From Leptobrachium leishanense (lineage: Eukaryota > Chordata > Amphibia > Anura > Megophryidae): a stretch of DNA of 64,000 nt. Of this stretch, positions 34,401 through 45,060 are shown piece after piece (position 1 is the first letter of the stretch; each line of letters begins with the position of its first letter). The stretch is taken from positions 56,548,735 through 56,612,734 of the forward strand of contig CM019070.1 of NCBI GenBank assembly GCA_009667805.1. Direction: 5' to 3'. The notes beneath the pieces were generated by a model, which searched no databases, was not told where the DNA came from, and saw only the letters and a list, made by a program, of their open reading frames with translations. A program made the translations under genes and the position numbers.

Positions 34401-34880
34401 GAGGAACAGAAGGCCCTGCCCATAAGATAATTGTCCTGGCGCTCAGTCAGGCATCCAATCTAAAGGACTAAGGTATGTGAAACAAAAGAGCGCAGGGGGA
34501 GAGTGGAGCTGATGACCAGAAAGCGTGTAGCAGACTGTTTAACCTTATCACACTCAGGTTCTTGCTCTATCCTCAGGCAGAGAGAGAAGTGAAGTAGTTG
34601 GAACGAAAGAGTTTATAAAATTAGAATAAGGACTGGGTGGGAGGGACAGCAGAGGCAAGATTTAGATGAGCGTAGCTTTCTGGTGAGTTTCAGAGGTAAG
34701 ATGGAGTTGAGTGTGCAAGTACTGCTCTGGATAACGCATCAAAGTCCAAGCACTCAGGCCAGTCTCAACAGTCCTAACACTTTTAAAGGTATAGTCTGTA
34801 AATAACACAATAACTTTCAGCCATTCTAGAATAAACTATTTTAAAACCTATATAAATATCAACTATTAAATAAAGTCTAC
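34401..34880. other. Unassigned sequence
   Basis: No gene recognised. TTTTAAAGGTATAGTC at 34783 could be a T2-type end, but no partner end was found. Confidence 0.4.
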
Positions 34881-34889
34881 AATGCAGTA

Positions 34890-35030
34890 ATGCAGGTTTC
34901 CGTAATCTTGGCCCTCCAGATGTTTTGGAACAACATTTCCCCTGAGGCTCAGCTGACATAGTGAGTGGTTGAGCATCATGGGACATGTAGTTCCAAAACA
35001 TCTGGAGGGCCAAGGTTGCTGACCCTTACG
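34890..35030. mobile_element. hAT-type MITE, about 140 bp
   Basis: Inverted ends around CTTGGCCCTCCAGATGTTTT and its complement, with GGTTGCTGACCC at the right: a worn CAGGGGTCAGCAACC-type hAT terminus. Related to 45849-45988. No clear 8-bp duplication. Confidence 0.65.
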
Positions 35031-36572
35031 CTAATTATGGGTGAATATTCCCATTATTCTATTTCATGAATAAATATACAACATTAGTTCTGCTCTGTGC
35101 TATACAAAATTAGGATATAATGCAAAAATCTTGCATCATATTGAGCTTTCGCCAATAATTTTAACGCAGAGATCTGTAATGGCATATAATACTTTTATAA
35201 ATCAAATCCTTTTATGTATCTTGATTCTGGACATCTGAAAGACTTCCCATAACTGACAGATTATCTGCATTATCCATTCCTCCATCAGCTCTTATATATA
35301 ATTTCATTTATCTTCGGAATTGTTTGTAACCCTTCTTGACAGCCTTTAACCTTTTTAAATGTTTCCTTGACCCGATCCACTGAATTCCTTCTGTTATTTT
35401 AACATGCTATTCTGTAACGTGCATCACATAATTGACCAACATTTTAAAAAGATATGAAGTGTAACACAAAAGACTTACAGTTCTGAGATGTGTGATAGAA
35501 AATGTAAATTCTTTAGCTCTGTCCTTCTATTTCCTGAGTATCTTCAGATTTGACCTCTGTTATTCTAACCCATCATACAATGCACAATTCTAAAGCCTTC
35601 AATCCTACAGTTTCTTTTATTGAAAATGTAGCTTTCTCTCAAAAGAAGTACATTTCGCTCAGAAGAGCACTTACCTCAAGAGACTAACTCATTTCTTAAT
35701 ACATTTAATACACAAGCGTTTTCTTCTTGCAACATAAAAATATTGTGCTGTTTATCGCAAATGTACATCATGTCTGAAAGTGTTTGTATGAGTAATAGAT
35801 CAAAGGAAGGATTTGAAACAATAGCAAAAATCTTTAACCATTAACCTTATGCGAAAACATTGTGGCAGTTCCAAAAATTTGAAACTAGAAGAAAATGGAT
35901 CCTTCTGCTCCGCATACCACATAATACATTGAAGAAACCAAGTAATTGATTCTCTTTTCCATTTCCGTCTTTGTCGTGCTTAAAAGCACAGAGTTTTCAG
36001 TGTTGCAGGAAGGAAAATAGAAGATGCAATATTCAAATTTATTCATAATATACATCTAAATCTTGTAATATATCAAACTGTTATTGTGCAACCAGCCTTG
36101 GTGTGCAGGAAATAATCCAAGGATACTGGAATCAATACAAATGTATCCTACAGAAGGTCTTCTCGTTTAAGTTTTATAGATGGTAAGCATGTGGAGCTGA
36201 ATGGAGTTTCTCTAGTCTTCCAAGGAAGTCATTAGATGTAGCAAAGTTTAATCACAAAGATAGAAAGCTTTGCGAGCTGATATTCCTCACCGGGTCTCTT
36301 TCCTTCAGGGTCTGTTCAGAGCATGCTGCTGTTTTAGCGATTTGAGTCCTAATAATAGAGAGCCTCAAATACATGCAAGGAGCGGTGCTGCTGCTAGTAA
36401 TCCGCTCCCAGATTCCACAGTACTCCATGCAGCCAAGTGTAATCCTGCCTTTAGCTCTGCATGAGCATGGTTGCACAGGGACAGCGGAAACGCTGGGAAT
36501 TTTCTGCTGCATGCACTAAGAGAAAGTGCTTCTTGCATTGTGATTAGTGAAAATAATTTTCAGGTCTTTTTT
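35031..36572. other. Unassigned AT-rich stretch
   Basis: Non-repetitive as far as I can see. The balanced stretch 36250-36530 might be functional, but no splice-bounded reading frame is convincing. Confidence 0.4.
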
Positions 36573-36628
36573 TATTTTTCAGTGTTAAGGGATTTTGCGT
36601 TTGCAAAATCACTTAACACTGAAAAATA
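36573..36628. repeat. Short hairpin, 26-bp arms
   Basis: TATTTTTCAGTGTTAAGGGA and its complement with one mismatch around a GTTT loop. The right arm is followed by another partial copy of GTGATTTTGCAAAAGC. Possibly the remnant of a TTAA-type foldback. Confidence 0.6.
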
Positions 36629-36922
36629 AGTGATTTTGCAAAAGCAGTTTTAACACCAGGCCTGGAGAGGCTGGATTCTTTGGAGAATACTAGTTCAAGC
36701 TAAAATCGATGAGCTATGTTGGAATAGTTCGTTGTTCTCAACTGCTCCTATACAAAGTACAGGAGCTGTTACTATACAGTAGGCAGTCACTAATTAAGAA
36801 CCAACGCCACAACCTCAGCTTGCGACAAGGTTGAAACCGCTGCTCCAGCTGTTAAGTTAATGGCAAGGTTGGAATAGGGTGCCAGGTCGGAAGTTCGATT
36901 TTGCTTAACACCAACTTTGATT

Positions 36923-36939
36923 GAACCAACAGACATTTT
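36923..36939. repeat. Target site duplication of L1, 3' side
   Basis: GAACCAACAGACATTTT, repeated exactly at 42686-42702. Confidence 0.95.
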
Positions 36940-37188
36940 TTTTTTGAAATTCAAAGTTTTTTTATTATTTTTTTGAAAAACGAAAATATGACAGTGGGAT
37001 ACAGAAGGGAAAAAACCAGGGTATTCAAATCCTTTCAAATTACATATAAGGGGAACATAACAAACATACAAATACGAACGAACATAAGCCACCAACTCAT
37101 AGTTGAAGAGTAGCGCATCGGAAGAGAAATAATAAAAAAAATTAACTAAGCTCCCCCCATTGCAGGGTGGTACGGTATCCCAAGCAGG

Positions 37189-40100
37189 TCAGGATCCCCT
37201 CTGGACCGGAGAATCTGGGGCTGCAGTGCACTCCGCAGCTAGCATGGAATCCCAGAGGGTCCAGTGATCTTTTTCAGGTTGCGGGAAGTCATATATATGT
37301 CTAGCCATCAGCTCATAATCTCTTATGTTGTTCACCATATCCCTCACATCTCTGACTGTGGGAACCCACGTTTGCTTCCATCTCCGCGCTATCAGCAACA
37401 TGGTGCTAGAGGTTATTACACAAAAAAGTTTCCTTTGCAATTTACCCATCCGAACTATTGAAACCCCCAATAAGAAATCCGCAGGAGCAAACGGTAGAAG
37501 TAGTCCCGTTGCCTTTTCCACCAGGCCTGAAACTCCCCGCCATAGTGGCTCTAATGCTACACAATCCCACCAAACATGAGCCATGGTACCCTTTAGTAGC
37601 AGGCAGCGCCAACACATTGATGAGACCGATTTATTCATATGACATTCCCTCGCCGGTACCAGGTACCAGCGGTACAATACTTTCCTCCTAACCTCCATCA
37701 GGGACGCACATCGATATGCTCCCCTGTCTAATCCGAACGCCCTCTCCCAAGCCTGGGAAGGTATCCGAATGCCCAGCTCCCCCTCCCAAGCCGATTGGAA
37801 GGACCAGATATGATCTAAGGATGGAACATTCAATGCTTCATAACATATAGAAAGGAGTTTCACTTTTGTGCTCGGTTTTACCACAAAGCTCGCAAATGGC
37901 GACAAGGGAGCCTGAGGCAGGGTAGGTGGTAAGCGCATACCCGGTCTACGTATTACAGACGCTATCTGATAATAAGACAGCCTCCAGGTCTCCGTTAACT
38001 TATAGCGCTGCTTAAGCATTTCGAAGGTCATCATATTGCCTCCCGATATCAATTGGTGGAGATGTCCAATCCCCCTGGAGGTCCATCTATCACAGTCAAA
38101 ATCTGCTATCCAGTGCTTTAATACCTCTATAGGGGTTGCTAGCGAAAGGGAGGTAGTATTTAAAAGGAGGGCCCGGCTCAAATCCCAGGCATGCAAATAC
38201 CATCTAGTTAGCGGCAGTAACTCTGGCAAGGGAGGTCGCTGACGGCGTGTGAGCCATATTACATTCGTTATTAGGTATTGTTTCGCAAAAGACTGTTCTA
38301 TGGCTGTCCATTGTGGAGGGCGCGGGGAGTGGAAGTACTCTGCTAGGGACGCCAGTACCGCAGCTCTATGGTACAGATGGACATTAGGCATAGCCAGTCC
38401 TCCTCTCCGTACGGGGAGGTTGAGCAGCCTGGTGGGAACCCTAGGACGTTTGCCGTTCCATACATAGCGGTTCAAAAGAGACTGAACCTCTTCAATATAT
38501 GATTTAGGTAAGCGGATCGGAATGGTTCGAAAATAATATAATAGTTTGGGCAAAAGTGACATTTTAATAGCAGCCATTCTGCCCATCCACGATAAAGATG
38601 TCCTTTTCCATTTAAACAGAAGTTGTCTGACATGAGCTAAAAAGGGTTTGTAGTTGAGGTCAAATAATTGGTCCGGAGATTTAGAAATTTTTACCCCTAG
38701 GTACTGCAGATAGTCCTCCCGCCATTCAAACTGAAAATGCTGCATTAACGATTTCCTAGTGCTATTAGGGACATTAATAGATAATGCCTGAGACTTAGGC
38801 AAATTGATTTTATGATATAAGACCTCGCTATATTCCGTCAGGATTTCTCCAAGTCTTGGTAAAGATTCTGTAGGTTCCGTAATAGTCAGCAGAATGTCAT
38901 CCGCAAAAAGCCCTATTTTATATGTAGTCGGGCCCACCATAATCCCCGCCACCCCGTCATCCTGTCGTATTTGCTGCGCCAGTGGCTCTATCACCAATGC
39001 GTACAATAATGGGGACAGGGGGCATCCCTGTCTAGTCCCATTACTAATTCTAATCTGATCCGATAAAAAACCCGCCGTTAAAACCGACGCCGTCGGAGAA
39101 GCATAAAGCGCAAAAATACTTTGCAGCACCGAGACCGGAAAGCCAAACTTCAGCAACACTTTTCGCAAAAACATCCAGTCCACCCTGTCAAACGCTTTTT
39201 CAGCGTCTAGCGCCAACAGTACACTCGGGATACGGTAAGTCTGAATCACTTGGATTAAATCTATCAGTTTCTTAGTATTATGCGGCCCCTGCCGCCCCCT
39301 GATAAACCCCACCTGATCTGAACAAATCAGCTTGGGTAATAGATCCGCCACCCTATTTGCTAGAATTTTGGCATAGATTTTGACATCAACATTTAATAAA
39401 GAGATTGGCCTGAAGTTTGGACACAAAGTAGGGGATTTACCTGGCTTAGGGAGAGGAACGATAGTAGTACGTAACATTTCCTCAGGAAATCTACCTTCCT
39501 CCGCAGCAGAGATGAAAAGCGAGAGAAGGTGGGGAGTCAACAGTGCAGAAAACTTCTTATAGTACGTGTCTGTGAACCCATCCGGGCCTGGGGATTTATG
39601 GGATGGAAGAGATTTTATAGTCGTTGCTATCTCTAGTTCCGTGAAGGGAGACGACAGTCCGTCCCTCTGAGTGGGAGTTAGGGAAGGAAGATGAAGGTCC
39701 GATAAATACCGATCCACCCGTTCCTCGCTAGAGGAAGGAAGGAGTGGGTCAGATTGTAAATTATACAATTTCCCATAGTAGGTGGCCAGGGCATTCCCTA
39801 TCTCTAGTGGCTTATACACCGTCCTCCTTCCGGAGTCTATCACTAGGTGAGAAATCCTAGAATTCGCCACCATGGGTCTAAGGCAGCGGGCCAAGAGCCG
39901 TCCTGGACGGTCCCTAAACGCGTAGTAGCGTGTCTTTAGTCTACGCTGGGAGTAGAGAAGGGCCTTGTAATTCCAGTCTGACAGGCGCGCCTGCGCTTCT
40001 AAGAGTGTTTTCAAGTGAGCCGGAGTAGGGTCTGAACTGTTCGCCTGCGCAGCTAGATGGATTTGAGACAATATTGAGAGTCTATCAGCCTGGCGGGCTT

Positions 40101-41040
40101 TGTTTAAACGAGAAGCCCATTTAAGACACACGCCTCGCAGGACAGCCTTATGTGCTTGCCAAAGTGTTTCGGGCGTAATCCCTGAAGTGTTATTGAGCGC
40201 AAAGTATTCCTTCAGAGTCTGTTCTATTTCGGCCAGAGCCCCGGGGTCAGACAAAATGGAGTCATTAAAGCGCCACGTAAACTTCCCAGCTCCCCCCTCC
40301 CCTCCCTCCCCAACTGTCAAAAGGATCGGCGCATGATCCGACCACGTGATATCCAATATCTCGCAGTGCAGGACCTGTGGTAGAGAGGAGCCTTGTAGCA
40401 AGAAATAATCCAACCTGCTATACATATTGTGTACCTTAGAGTGGAACGTAAACTCTGAATCGCCCGGGTGCCATAAACGCCATACATCATATAAGCCATG
40501 AGAGGAGAACAGGTCGCTCAGTTTCTGTCCCTGTCTAATACTACGTTTGGTCGGTATAGGGATCTTAGGGGATCGAACATCTCTCCCAGGATCTATACTA
40601 TAATTAAGATCACCACAGATCAACAATAGACCAGTCGCTACAAGGGACACCCTGTTTAAAACTCCAGAGATAAAAGAAAGTTGTTCAGTGTTAGGCGAGT
40701 ATACATTAACCAACGTATAAGTTTTGTGATTCAGTGAGCAGACCAGAATGAGATATCGACCCTGCGGATCCGAAATCTTTCTATGCAATTGGAATACGAC
40801 ATTAGATCTAATTAAAATCGACACCCCTCTCGCTCTGGTAGGACCCGTAGCGTGATATTGTGTGGTAAAGTTACGTATTCGCAGCAGAGGGTGAGCAAGG
40901 CGTTTAAAATGAGTTTCCTGTAGGCAGACCACATCCGCCTTCAGCCTCAACACTTCCGCCTCCAGAGAATGACGCTTAACAGGAGCATTCAGCCCCTTAA
41001 CATTATATGAGAGTATCTTCAACATTGCGCATAATAACAA
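37189..41040 (-). CDS. ORF2: L1 ORF2 protein: endonuclease and reverse transcriptase
   Basis: 1283 residues, full length for the clade. N-terminal AP-type endonuclease (about 7-240): N13, QET 41-43, NVYSPN 112-117, GDLN 143-146, SRLDY 208-212 and the catalytic SDH at 234-236. Reverse transcriptase (about 470-760): SPGPDG 483-488, NFRPISLLN 542-550, LDAEKAFDRVDW 611-622, GTRQGCPLSP 668-677 and the catalytic FADD at 712-715. C-terminal Cys/His knuckle: C1143, C1146, H1155, C1160. All catalytic residues that I can place are present. The protein would nick DNA and prime reverse transcription at the nick (target-primed reverse transcription). The start is probably Met1 or Met6, since LKILSYNVKGLN is the usual beginning of the domain. 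ORF1 is 550 bp upstream, with no overlap. Confidence 0.93.
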   Translation of the reverse strand: MLLCAMLKILSYNVKGLNAPVKRHSLEAEVLRLKADVVCLQETHFKRLAHPLLRIRNFTTQYHATGPTRARGVSILIRSNVVFQLHRKISDPQGRYLILVCSLNHKTYTLVNVYSPNTEQLSFISGVLNRVSLVATGLLLICGDLNYSIDPGRDVRSPKIPIPTKRSIRQGQKLSDLFSSHGLYDVWRLWHPGDSEFTFHSKVHNMYSRLDYFLLQGSSLPQVLHCEILDITWSDHAPILLTVGEGGEGGAGKFTWRFNDSILSDPGALAEIEQTLKEYFALNNTSGITPETLWQAHKAVLRGVCLKWASRLNKARQADRLSILSQIHLAAQANSSDPTPAHLKTLLEAQARLSDWNYKALLYSQRRLKTRYYAFRDRPGRLLARCLRPMVANSRISHLVIDSGRRTVYKPLEIGNALATYYGKLYNLQSDPLLPSSSEERVDRYLSDLHLPSLTPTQRDGLSSPFTELEIATTIKSLPSHKSPGPDGFTDTYYKKFSALLTPHLLSLFISAAEEGRFPEEMLRTTIVPLPKPGKSPTLCPNFRPISLLNVDVKIYAKILANRVADLLPKLICSDQVGFIRGRQGPHNTKKLIDLIQVIQTYRIPSVLLALDAEKAFDRVDWMFLRKVLLKFGFPVSVLQSIFALYASPTASVLTAGFLSDQIRISNGTRQGCPLSPLLYALVIEPLAQQIRQDDGVAGIMVGPTTYKIGLFADDILLTITEPTESLPRLGEILTEYSEVLYHKINLPKSQALSINVPNSTRKSLMQHFQFEWREDYLQYLGVKISKSPDQLFDLNYKPFLAHVRQLLFKWKRTSLSWMGRMAAIKMSLLPKLLYYFRTIPIRLPKSYIEEVQSLLNRYVWNGKRPRVPTRLLNLPVRRGGLAMPNVHLYHRAAVLASLAEYFHSPRPPQWTAIEQSFAKQYLITNVIWLTRRQRPPLPELLPLTRWYLHAWDLSRALLLNTTSLSLATPIEVLKHWIADFDCDRWTSRGIGHLHQLISGGNMMTFEMLKQRYKLTETWRLSYYQIASVIRRPGMRLPPTLPQAPLSPFASFVVKPSTKVKLLSICYEALNVPSLDHIWSFQSAWEGELGIRIPSQAWERAFGLDRGAYRCASLMEVRRKVLYRWYLVPARECHMNKSVSSMCWRCLLLKGTMAHVWWDCVALEPLWRGVSGLVEKATGLLLPFAPADFLLGVSIVRMGKLQRKLFCVITSSTMLLIARRWKQTWVPTVRDVRDMVNNIRDYELMARHIYDFPQPEKDHWTLWDSMLAAECTAAPDSPVQRGS

Positions 41041-41590
41041 TATGTGGGAAGTACACTTTTTTACCTATACTCAGGTAGCGAGTAGGTGGCGACACACAAA
41101 AACAAGAACAAAAAAAACACACAAACCAGGTATACACCTGAGAACTATGTACATCCTTGAGCAAAAACATCTCCAGCGAGAAGCCCCAAAGTATGGGGGA
41201 CCTTCTCTAACACCTCACGGGAGGAGGGAGAGGGGGGAACCTCTAGGTCTGCGGAGGTAAAAAGGACCGCAAAATAAGAGAGAAAAGAGAAAACACAAAA
41301 AAAAGCAAATGGTGAGAGCCAAGTGAGCCCAGTTTCGGGGAACACCTGTCCATGGAGCTTAACCCTCAGAACGAAGAGACCAGTTTCCCGCTCTTCTGGC
41401 GGGCATGCTGTCGTGCCCCAGGCGAACCTACAGCGGCATGTTCAATCCTGAGAGCCCTCAGATAAGACCAAGTAGAGCAATCCCAGACCCTCCAGGCCGT
41501 CGAGTAGGGTCTCCTCTGACTTCCTCACATGGGAAGGCCGCCTTCTTCAGATTCTGTAGTCCCATCCGTCGCATAGGCAGAGCACTGATC

Positions 41591-42556
41591 TCATCTTTTA
41601 CGCCACTCCGGATCTAGACGCTGAGTGGAGCCACGGGACGGAGGAGCCGGAGGAGAAGACGAGCCAAGTTGTTCCATGCCCCACACTTTAAGGAGCCTTT
41701 TCCCGGCCTCCACCGAGGTGATTACGTGGAAAGTTCCGTTTCTGGCCACCAATAACTTGACCGGAAAGCCCCATCTGTAAGACACGCCATTCGCACGCAG
41801 AGCCTCTGTCACCTGGCGGAAATTCCTCCGGTGTTGTAATGTAGCCTTGGACAAGTCAGGAAAGATAGAAATATGTTCATACTCTGGTTTAAGAACATCA
41901 GGAGTACGCAAGGCCCGAAGCACATCCTCTCGCGGTTTAAAGTAATGGAGCCTAAGTAAGACATCTCTCGGTGATCTCTCAGGCGCCGAAGGGGGTCTTG
42001 GTAGCCGGTGGATCCTGTCGAATAAGAGGGAGTCTAGGGTAGCATCAGGTAGAAGGTGTTGTAAGATATCCGTCACATATTGCGACAGGGCTTGTGTAGT
42101 CACCGAGTCTGGCACCCCTCGTATCTTTAAATTGTGGCGCCTCGACCTGTCCTCCATGTCCGCCAGTTTCAATAGAGCCCCCTTCAGTTGTTCCTCCAAA
42201 TCCTCTACTCTCCCCGCCATCTCATTATGTGCTCCAGCCTGCTCTGCCATTTTCTCCTCCAATTTATCAGTGTGGTCTCCAATCTCCCGGATCTCTCTCT
42301 TAATATCCGCCGCTACAGAGTCTAAACGGGAGGTCAATCTGTCCGAAAGAGAGGTAATTAAGCCCTCTATGCGTGTGGCAAAGGCCTCCATACCTTGCTG
42401 TGCCAGTCCTGGGTCTGCCTCCGCTCCCGGCGAGGTCTGTGTAGAGCCGCCGCCATCTTGAATGCCCAGGCCTTCCTTCGGTTTCAGTCCCCGCGGTGTG
42501 AAAAACTCTGCCTTTGTCGTTTTTTTCGCGGCTTTTTGTGTTGCCATCGCGTTCAC
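41591..42556 (-). CDS. ORF1: L1 ORF1 protein (RNA-binding chaperone)
   Basis: 321 residues. Known L1 ORF1 proteins form coiled-coil trimers that coat the element's RNA in the ribonucleoprotein particle. Seen here: a basic, low-complexity N-terminus (about 1-50); a heptad-rich coiled coil at about 55-135; an RRM-type domain beginning with the hallmark RRHNLKIRGVP at 139-149; and a C-terminal domain (about 226-292) with YRWGFPVKLL at 260-269. The length is normal for the family (human L1 ORF1 is 338 residues). Two starts are possible, Met1 and Met4; the second gives the cleaner basic start MATQKAAKK. It lies about 129 bp from the 5' end and upstream of ORF2, as expected for a bicistronic L1 RNA. 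No frameshift or stop. Confidence 0.88.
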   Translation of the reverse strand: MNAMATQKAAKKTTKAEFFTPRGLKPKEGLGIQDGGGSTQTSPGAEADPGLAQQGMEAFATRIEGLITSLSDRLTSRLDSVAADIKREIREIGDHTDKLEEKMAEQAGAHNEMAGRVEDLEEQLKGALLKLADMEDRSRRHNLKIRGVPDSVTTQALSQYVTDILQHLLPDATLDSLLFDRIHRLPRPPSAPERSPRDVLLRLHYFKPREDVLRALRTPDVLKPEYEHISIFPDLSKATLQHRRNFRQVTEALRANGVSYRWGFPVKLLVARNGTFHVITSVEAGKRLLKVWGMEQLGSSSPPAPPSRGSTQRLDPEWRKR

Positions 42557-42685
42557 CTGGCCTTCTCCTGCCTGATAATTACTTTTTAGGGTATAATCGC
42601 TTAAGATATTCGTTGATTCAGTGTCCCCTTTGATGGAGCTCTGCTCTCACGCAGCCAGCTCTCTCCGCAGTCAGACCACGCCCCC

Positions 42686-42702
42686 GAACCAACAGACATT
42701 TT
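42686..42702. repeat. Target site duplication of L1, 5' side
   Basis: GAACCAACAGACATTTT, identical to 36923-36939. On the element's strand it starts AAAA, in line with the T-rich nick preference of L1 endonucleases. Confidence 0.95.
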
Positions 42703-42744
42703 GACTGGATTTGATTATATTTCTTTTGGCACACTTTGAAGGTT

Positions 42745-43075
42745 ATTAATAATACCTTCACTGGCCTATCACTCATCCAACTGTCCACGCTCCACACCAT
42801 ACTAAATGCCTCAGTGTGACTCCTCTCGCTCAGCCACCTCTATACCTCTGTCAATCTCTCCTACACCTCATAGAATGCTTTCAAACACTGTCGCTTATAA
42901 ACTCGTCTCATCTCTACACCCTCTAATACATTTCTGCCCTGTCACCCACTGCGTTCTGCTTAAGACTTTCGGCTTTTGGTCTGTTATCTTCTCTCCTTCA
43001 GGATTTGTTCTGGTCTGCACCCACTCTGTGGAACTCTCTCCTCGACCTGTCAGACTGATGCTTGCTTTTCCTGAT
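42745..43075 (+). pseudogene. L2-type LINE C-terminal fragment, decayed
   Basis: Pyrimidine-rich sequence with recognisable L2 reverse transcriptase pieces, notably CACTCTGTGGAACTCTCTCC near 43022, equivalent to the W-N-S-L-P motif at the C-terminus of L2/CR1 proteins. Several frameshifts. No 5' part or tail. Confidence 0.45.
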
Positions 43076-43084
43076 GTAGGATTG

Positions 43085-43800
43085 GTTGCCACAATACAAA
43101 TATGTGTATTGGGTATACCCATGTGTATTTCTGTATATCATGGGGTAATTTAACAACAAATGAGACCCCTTCACAGACTGAATCAGAGGAAATGGATATA
43201 CTGAAACTATGCTTCCAGTCATATTTAAATGGCAATTAAGGTGGACCAATTTGGGGGTAAAAGGATAACCGTGGCATACGGCCAGATTTGTTACTTGGAG
43301 TTTTATTGGGATAGTCCCAATTTTAGCATTTGCCGTGAATACATTTATATACTGGGGTATTGTCATTTTCAGGAGATGGGTTGCATTAACCAGTTAACAT
43401 TACAGGGTGTCCTATGCCGTCCTGGCGGCAGGCTGGCCTAGCTGTCGCATGATCACATAGCACATGCTATGGCTTTCTGCCCCGCCTTCCTTCCCCGCAG
43501 CAGATCGCCATCATTGACTACAGGGGGACTGTCAGAGCCCAGTCCACCTGCAGCTAATGAGTGTGATTAACCTGCCGGGAAGGGATGCACAATGGCGGAT
43601 GCAGAGAGGGGACACAGGGATCATGTACCCCCCTCCCAAGGTGAAATCTCATTGTAGGAGATACAGGGGTCATTAAGACCCCTGTATCTCTTGTTCCTTT
43701 CAACCTATACTGTCGAGTAAGGTGTCATTGGAAAAGTCAGAGCCTGGCCTATAAAATGACTCCATGCATGACCATGTAAAATTTACAAATAAAATTAAAG
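43085..43800. repeat. Decayed TTAA/hairpin-type repeat
   Basis: Includes CCTGGCGGCAGG near 43422, a perfect hairpin with 15-bp arms at about 43660-43692 (GAGATACAGGGGTCA...), and the block GTGTCATTGGAAAAGTCAGAGCCTGG near 43722 resembling the decayed elements at 1800 and 2100. Boundaries are uncertain and more than one element may be involved. Confidence 0.4.
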
Positions 43801-45057
43801 TAATATATAAATTTTTAATTTTGGTTGCAAATGCTCATGTCTTTAGAATCAGTGAGCACCAGCTGAAACCCCCCCAAACATCGCATACTCGCCTCTCATC
43901 CCGCGGCAAGAACGGTCACCCGATCAGCCACTTCTGGCCATCGGGAGCAGAGTGAGACTGGGGAAAAATAGTCCTCAGTGTCCCTCCACAAATCACTATG
44001 CGGCCCCTCATGATCTCACGAGAGCATGGCAGAACATGTGTTAGAATGCAAGATATTGCTCTGAGGGGTATGTCAGGTGTCACCTGAGCAGCAGGAGGAC
44101 AGACCCGCTGTAACAATGTTCAGGGAAGAGTGAGGATAAGCACAGCCTGTGATCTGACGCCTGCTCTGCCTCACACTGCCCCACCCGAAACTTGTTTCTG
44201 GATCCGTCCCTGGAAGGTGGGCCAAAAGACCAGAAAGTCGCGTGTCATGCTATGCCACTCTTTGGCACTTAAGGCCCACCTGTACAAGCTGTGGTGTTAA
44301 GGGGGTAATGAAGTTGTGACTGTTTTGATCGGTGATTTTTAACACTGTCATATTCCTGACCATGAGTTACTCCCCAAAAAAAAAATTCAATCTCAGTTCT
44401 TCCAAAAGTGTTTACTATGTAAATTACTGTGCATCAGGAATCTTTGATTTGGTTGAACATCTTCCTTACTAAAAATAAAATTTGATCATTTTACTTTTCC
44501 TCTTTGCTCAGAGGGAGATGTTTGCTTAAATCCGACTATGCCTAAGTGTTAGTAAAATATGAAAGGTAATTGTTGAGGTTGATTCATTTTTTCTCTTCTT
44601 CTTTAGAAATGAATAGCTTGCAGCCATAATCAAGAAGCTTTTAATTGTTACATGTGTTTTTAATAATTTAATTGTGCAATACGTTAAATTAAAGGTCTCC
44701 TCTTCCATGTTACGCCATGATTATTAAAGGCATTTATTAAGTGGCTGTGAAAGCTGAAAACCTTGACAATCGCAAAGAATGAAAGGAAAGTAAACAAAAC
44801 CTGCTATTCATAAAACCTTCAATGGACTCAAATAGGTGGAGATAGGTTAATAATGGCAAGGTTCACATGGAATCGAAGATCATGGCAGATCTCTAGGTCA
44901 TGTTTCATCAAATGCTTTGCTGTGGTGTTAAAATAAATCCATGAACCTGAAGCTTGGTTTGGTGCCCTGGGGACTAGGGTGGGGACTACAATGTTTTACC
45001 ACCAAATTTTCGTCTGTTCCAAAAACAGACTCTTTTTTTATTAAAACACATTACCTT
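43801..45057. other. Unassigned sequence
   Basis: No gene or clear repeat seen. Confidence 0.45.
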
Positions 45058-45060
45058 TTA

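Larger units (their letters stand above)
36940..42685 (-). mobile_element. Full-length L1-clade LINE with intact ORFs
   Basis: 5746 bp between exact 17-bp duplications. On the minus strand: 5' UTR of about 129 bp beginning GGGGGCGTGGTCTGACTGCG, ORF1 (42556-41591), a spacer of 550 bp (41590-41041) in which I see no gene, ORF2 (41040-37189), then a 3' UTR of about 250 bp ending in an A-rich tail. Neither ORF is broken. Full length, exact duplication and open frames all indicate a young insertion that could be competent. It could also be placed in the closely related Tx1 group, but nothing here suggests a site-specific target. Confidence 0.92.

Noticed and set aside
36885..36900. tRNA B-box-like AGTTCGATTTTG suggesting a SINE promoter
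   Set aside because: No A box at the right distance and the B box does not match the consensus.
36923..42702. Endogenous virus as the source of the reverse transcriptase
   Set aside because: AP-type endonuclease, ORF1 with coiled coil and RRM, A-rich tail and 17-bp duplication identify a non-LTR L1 element; no LTR, protease, integrase or envelope.
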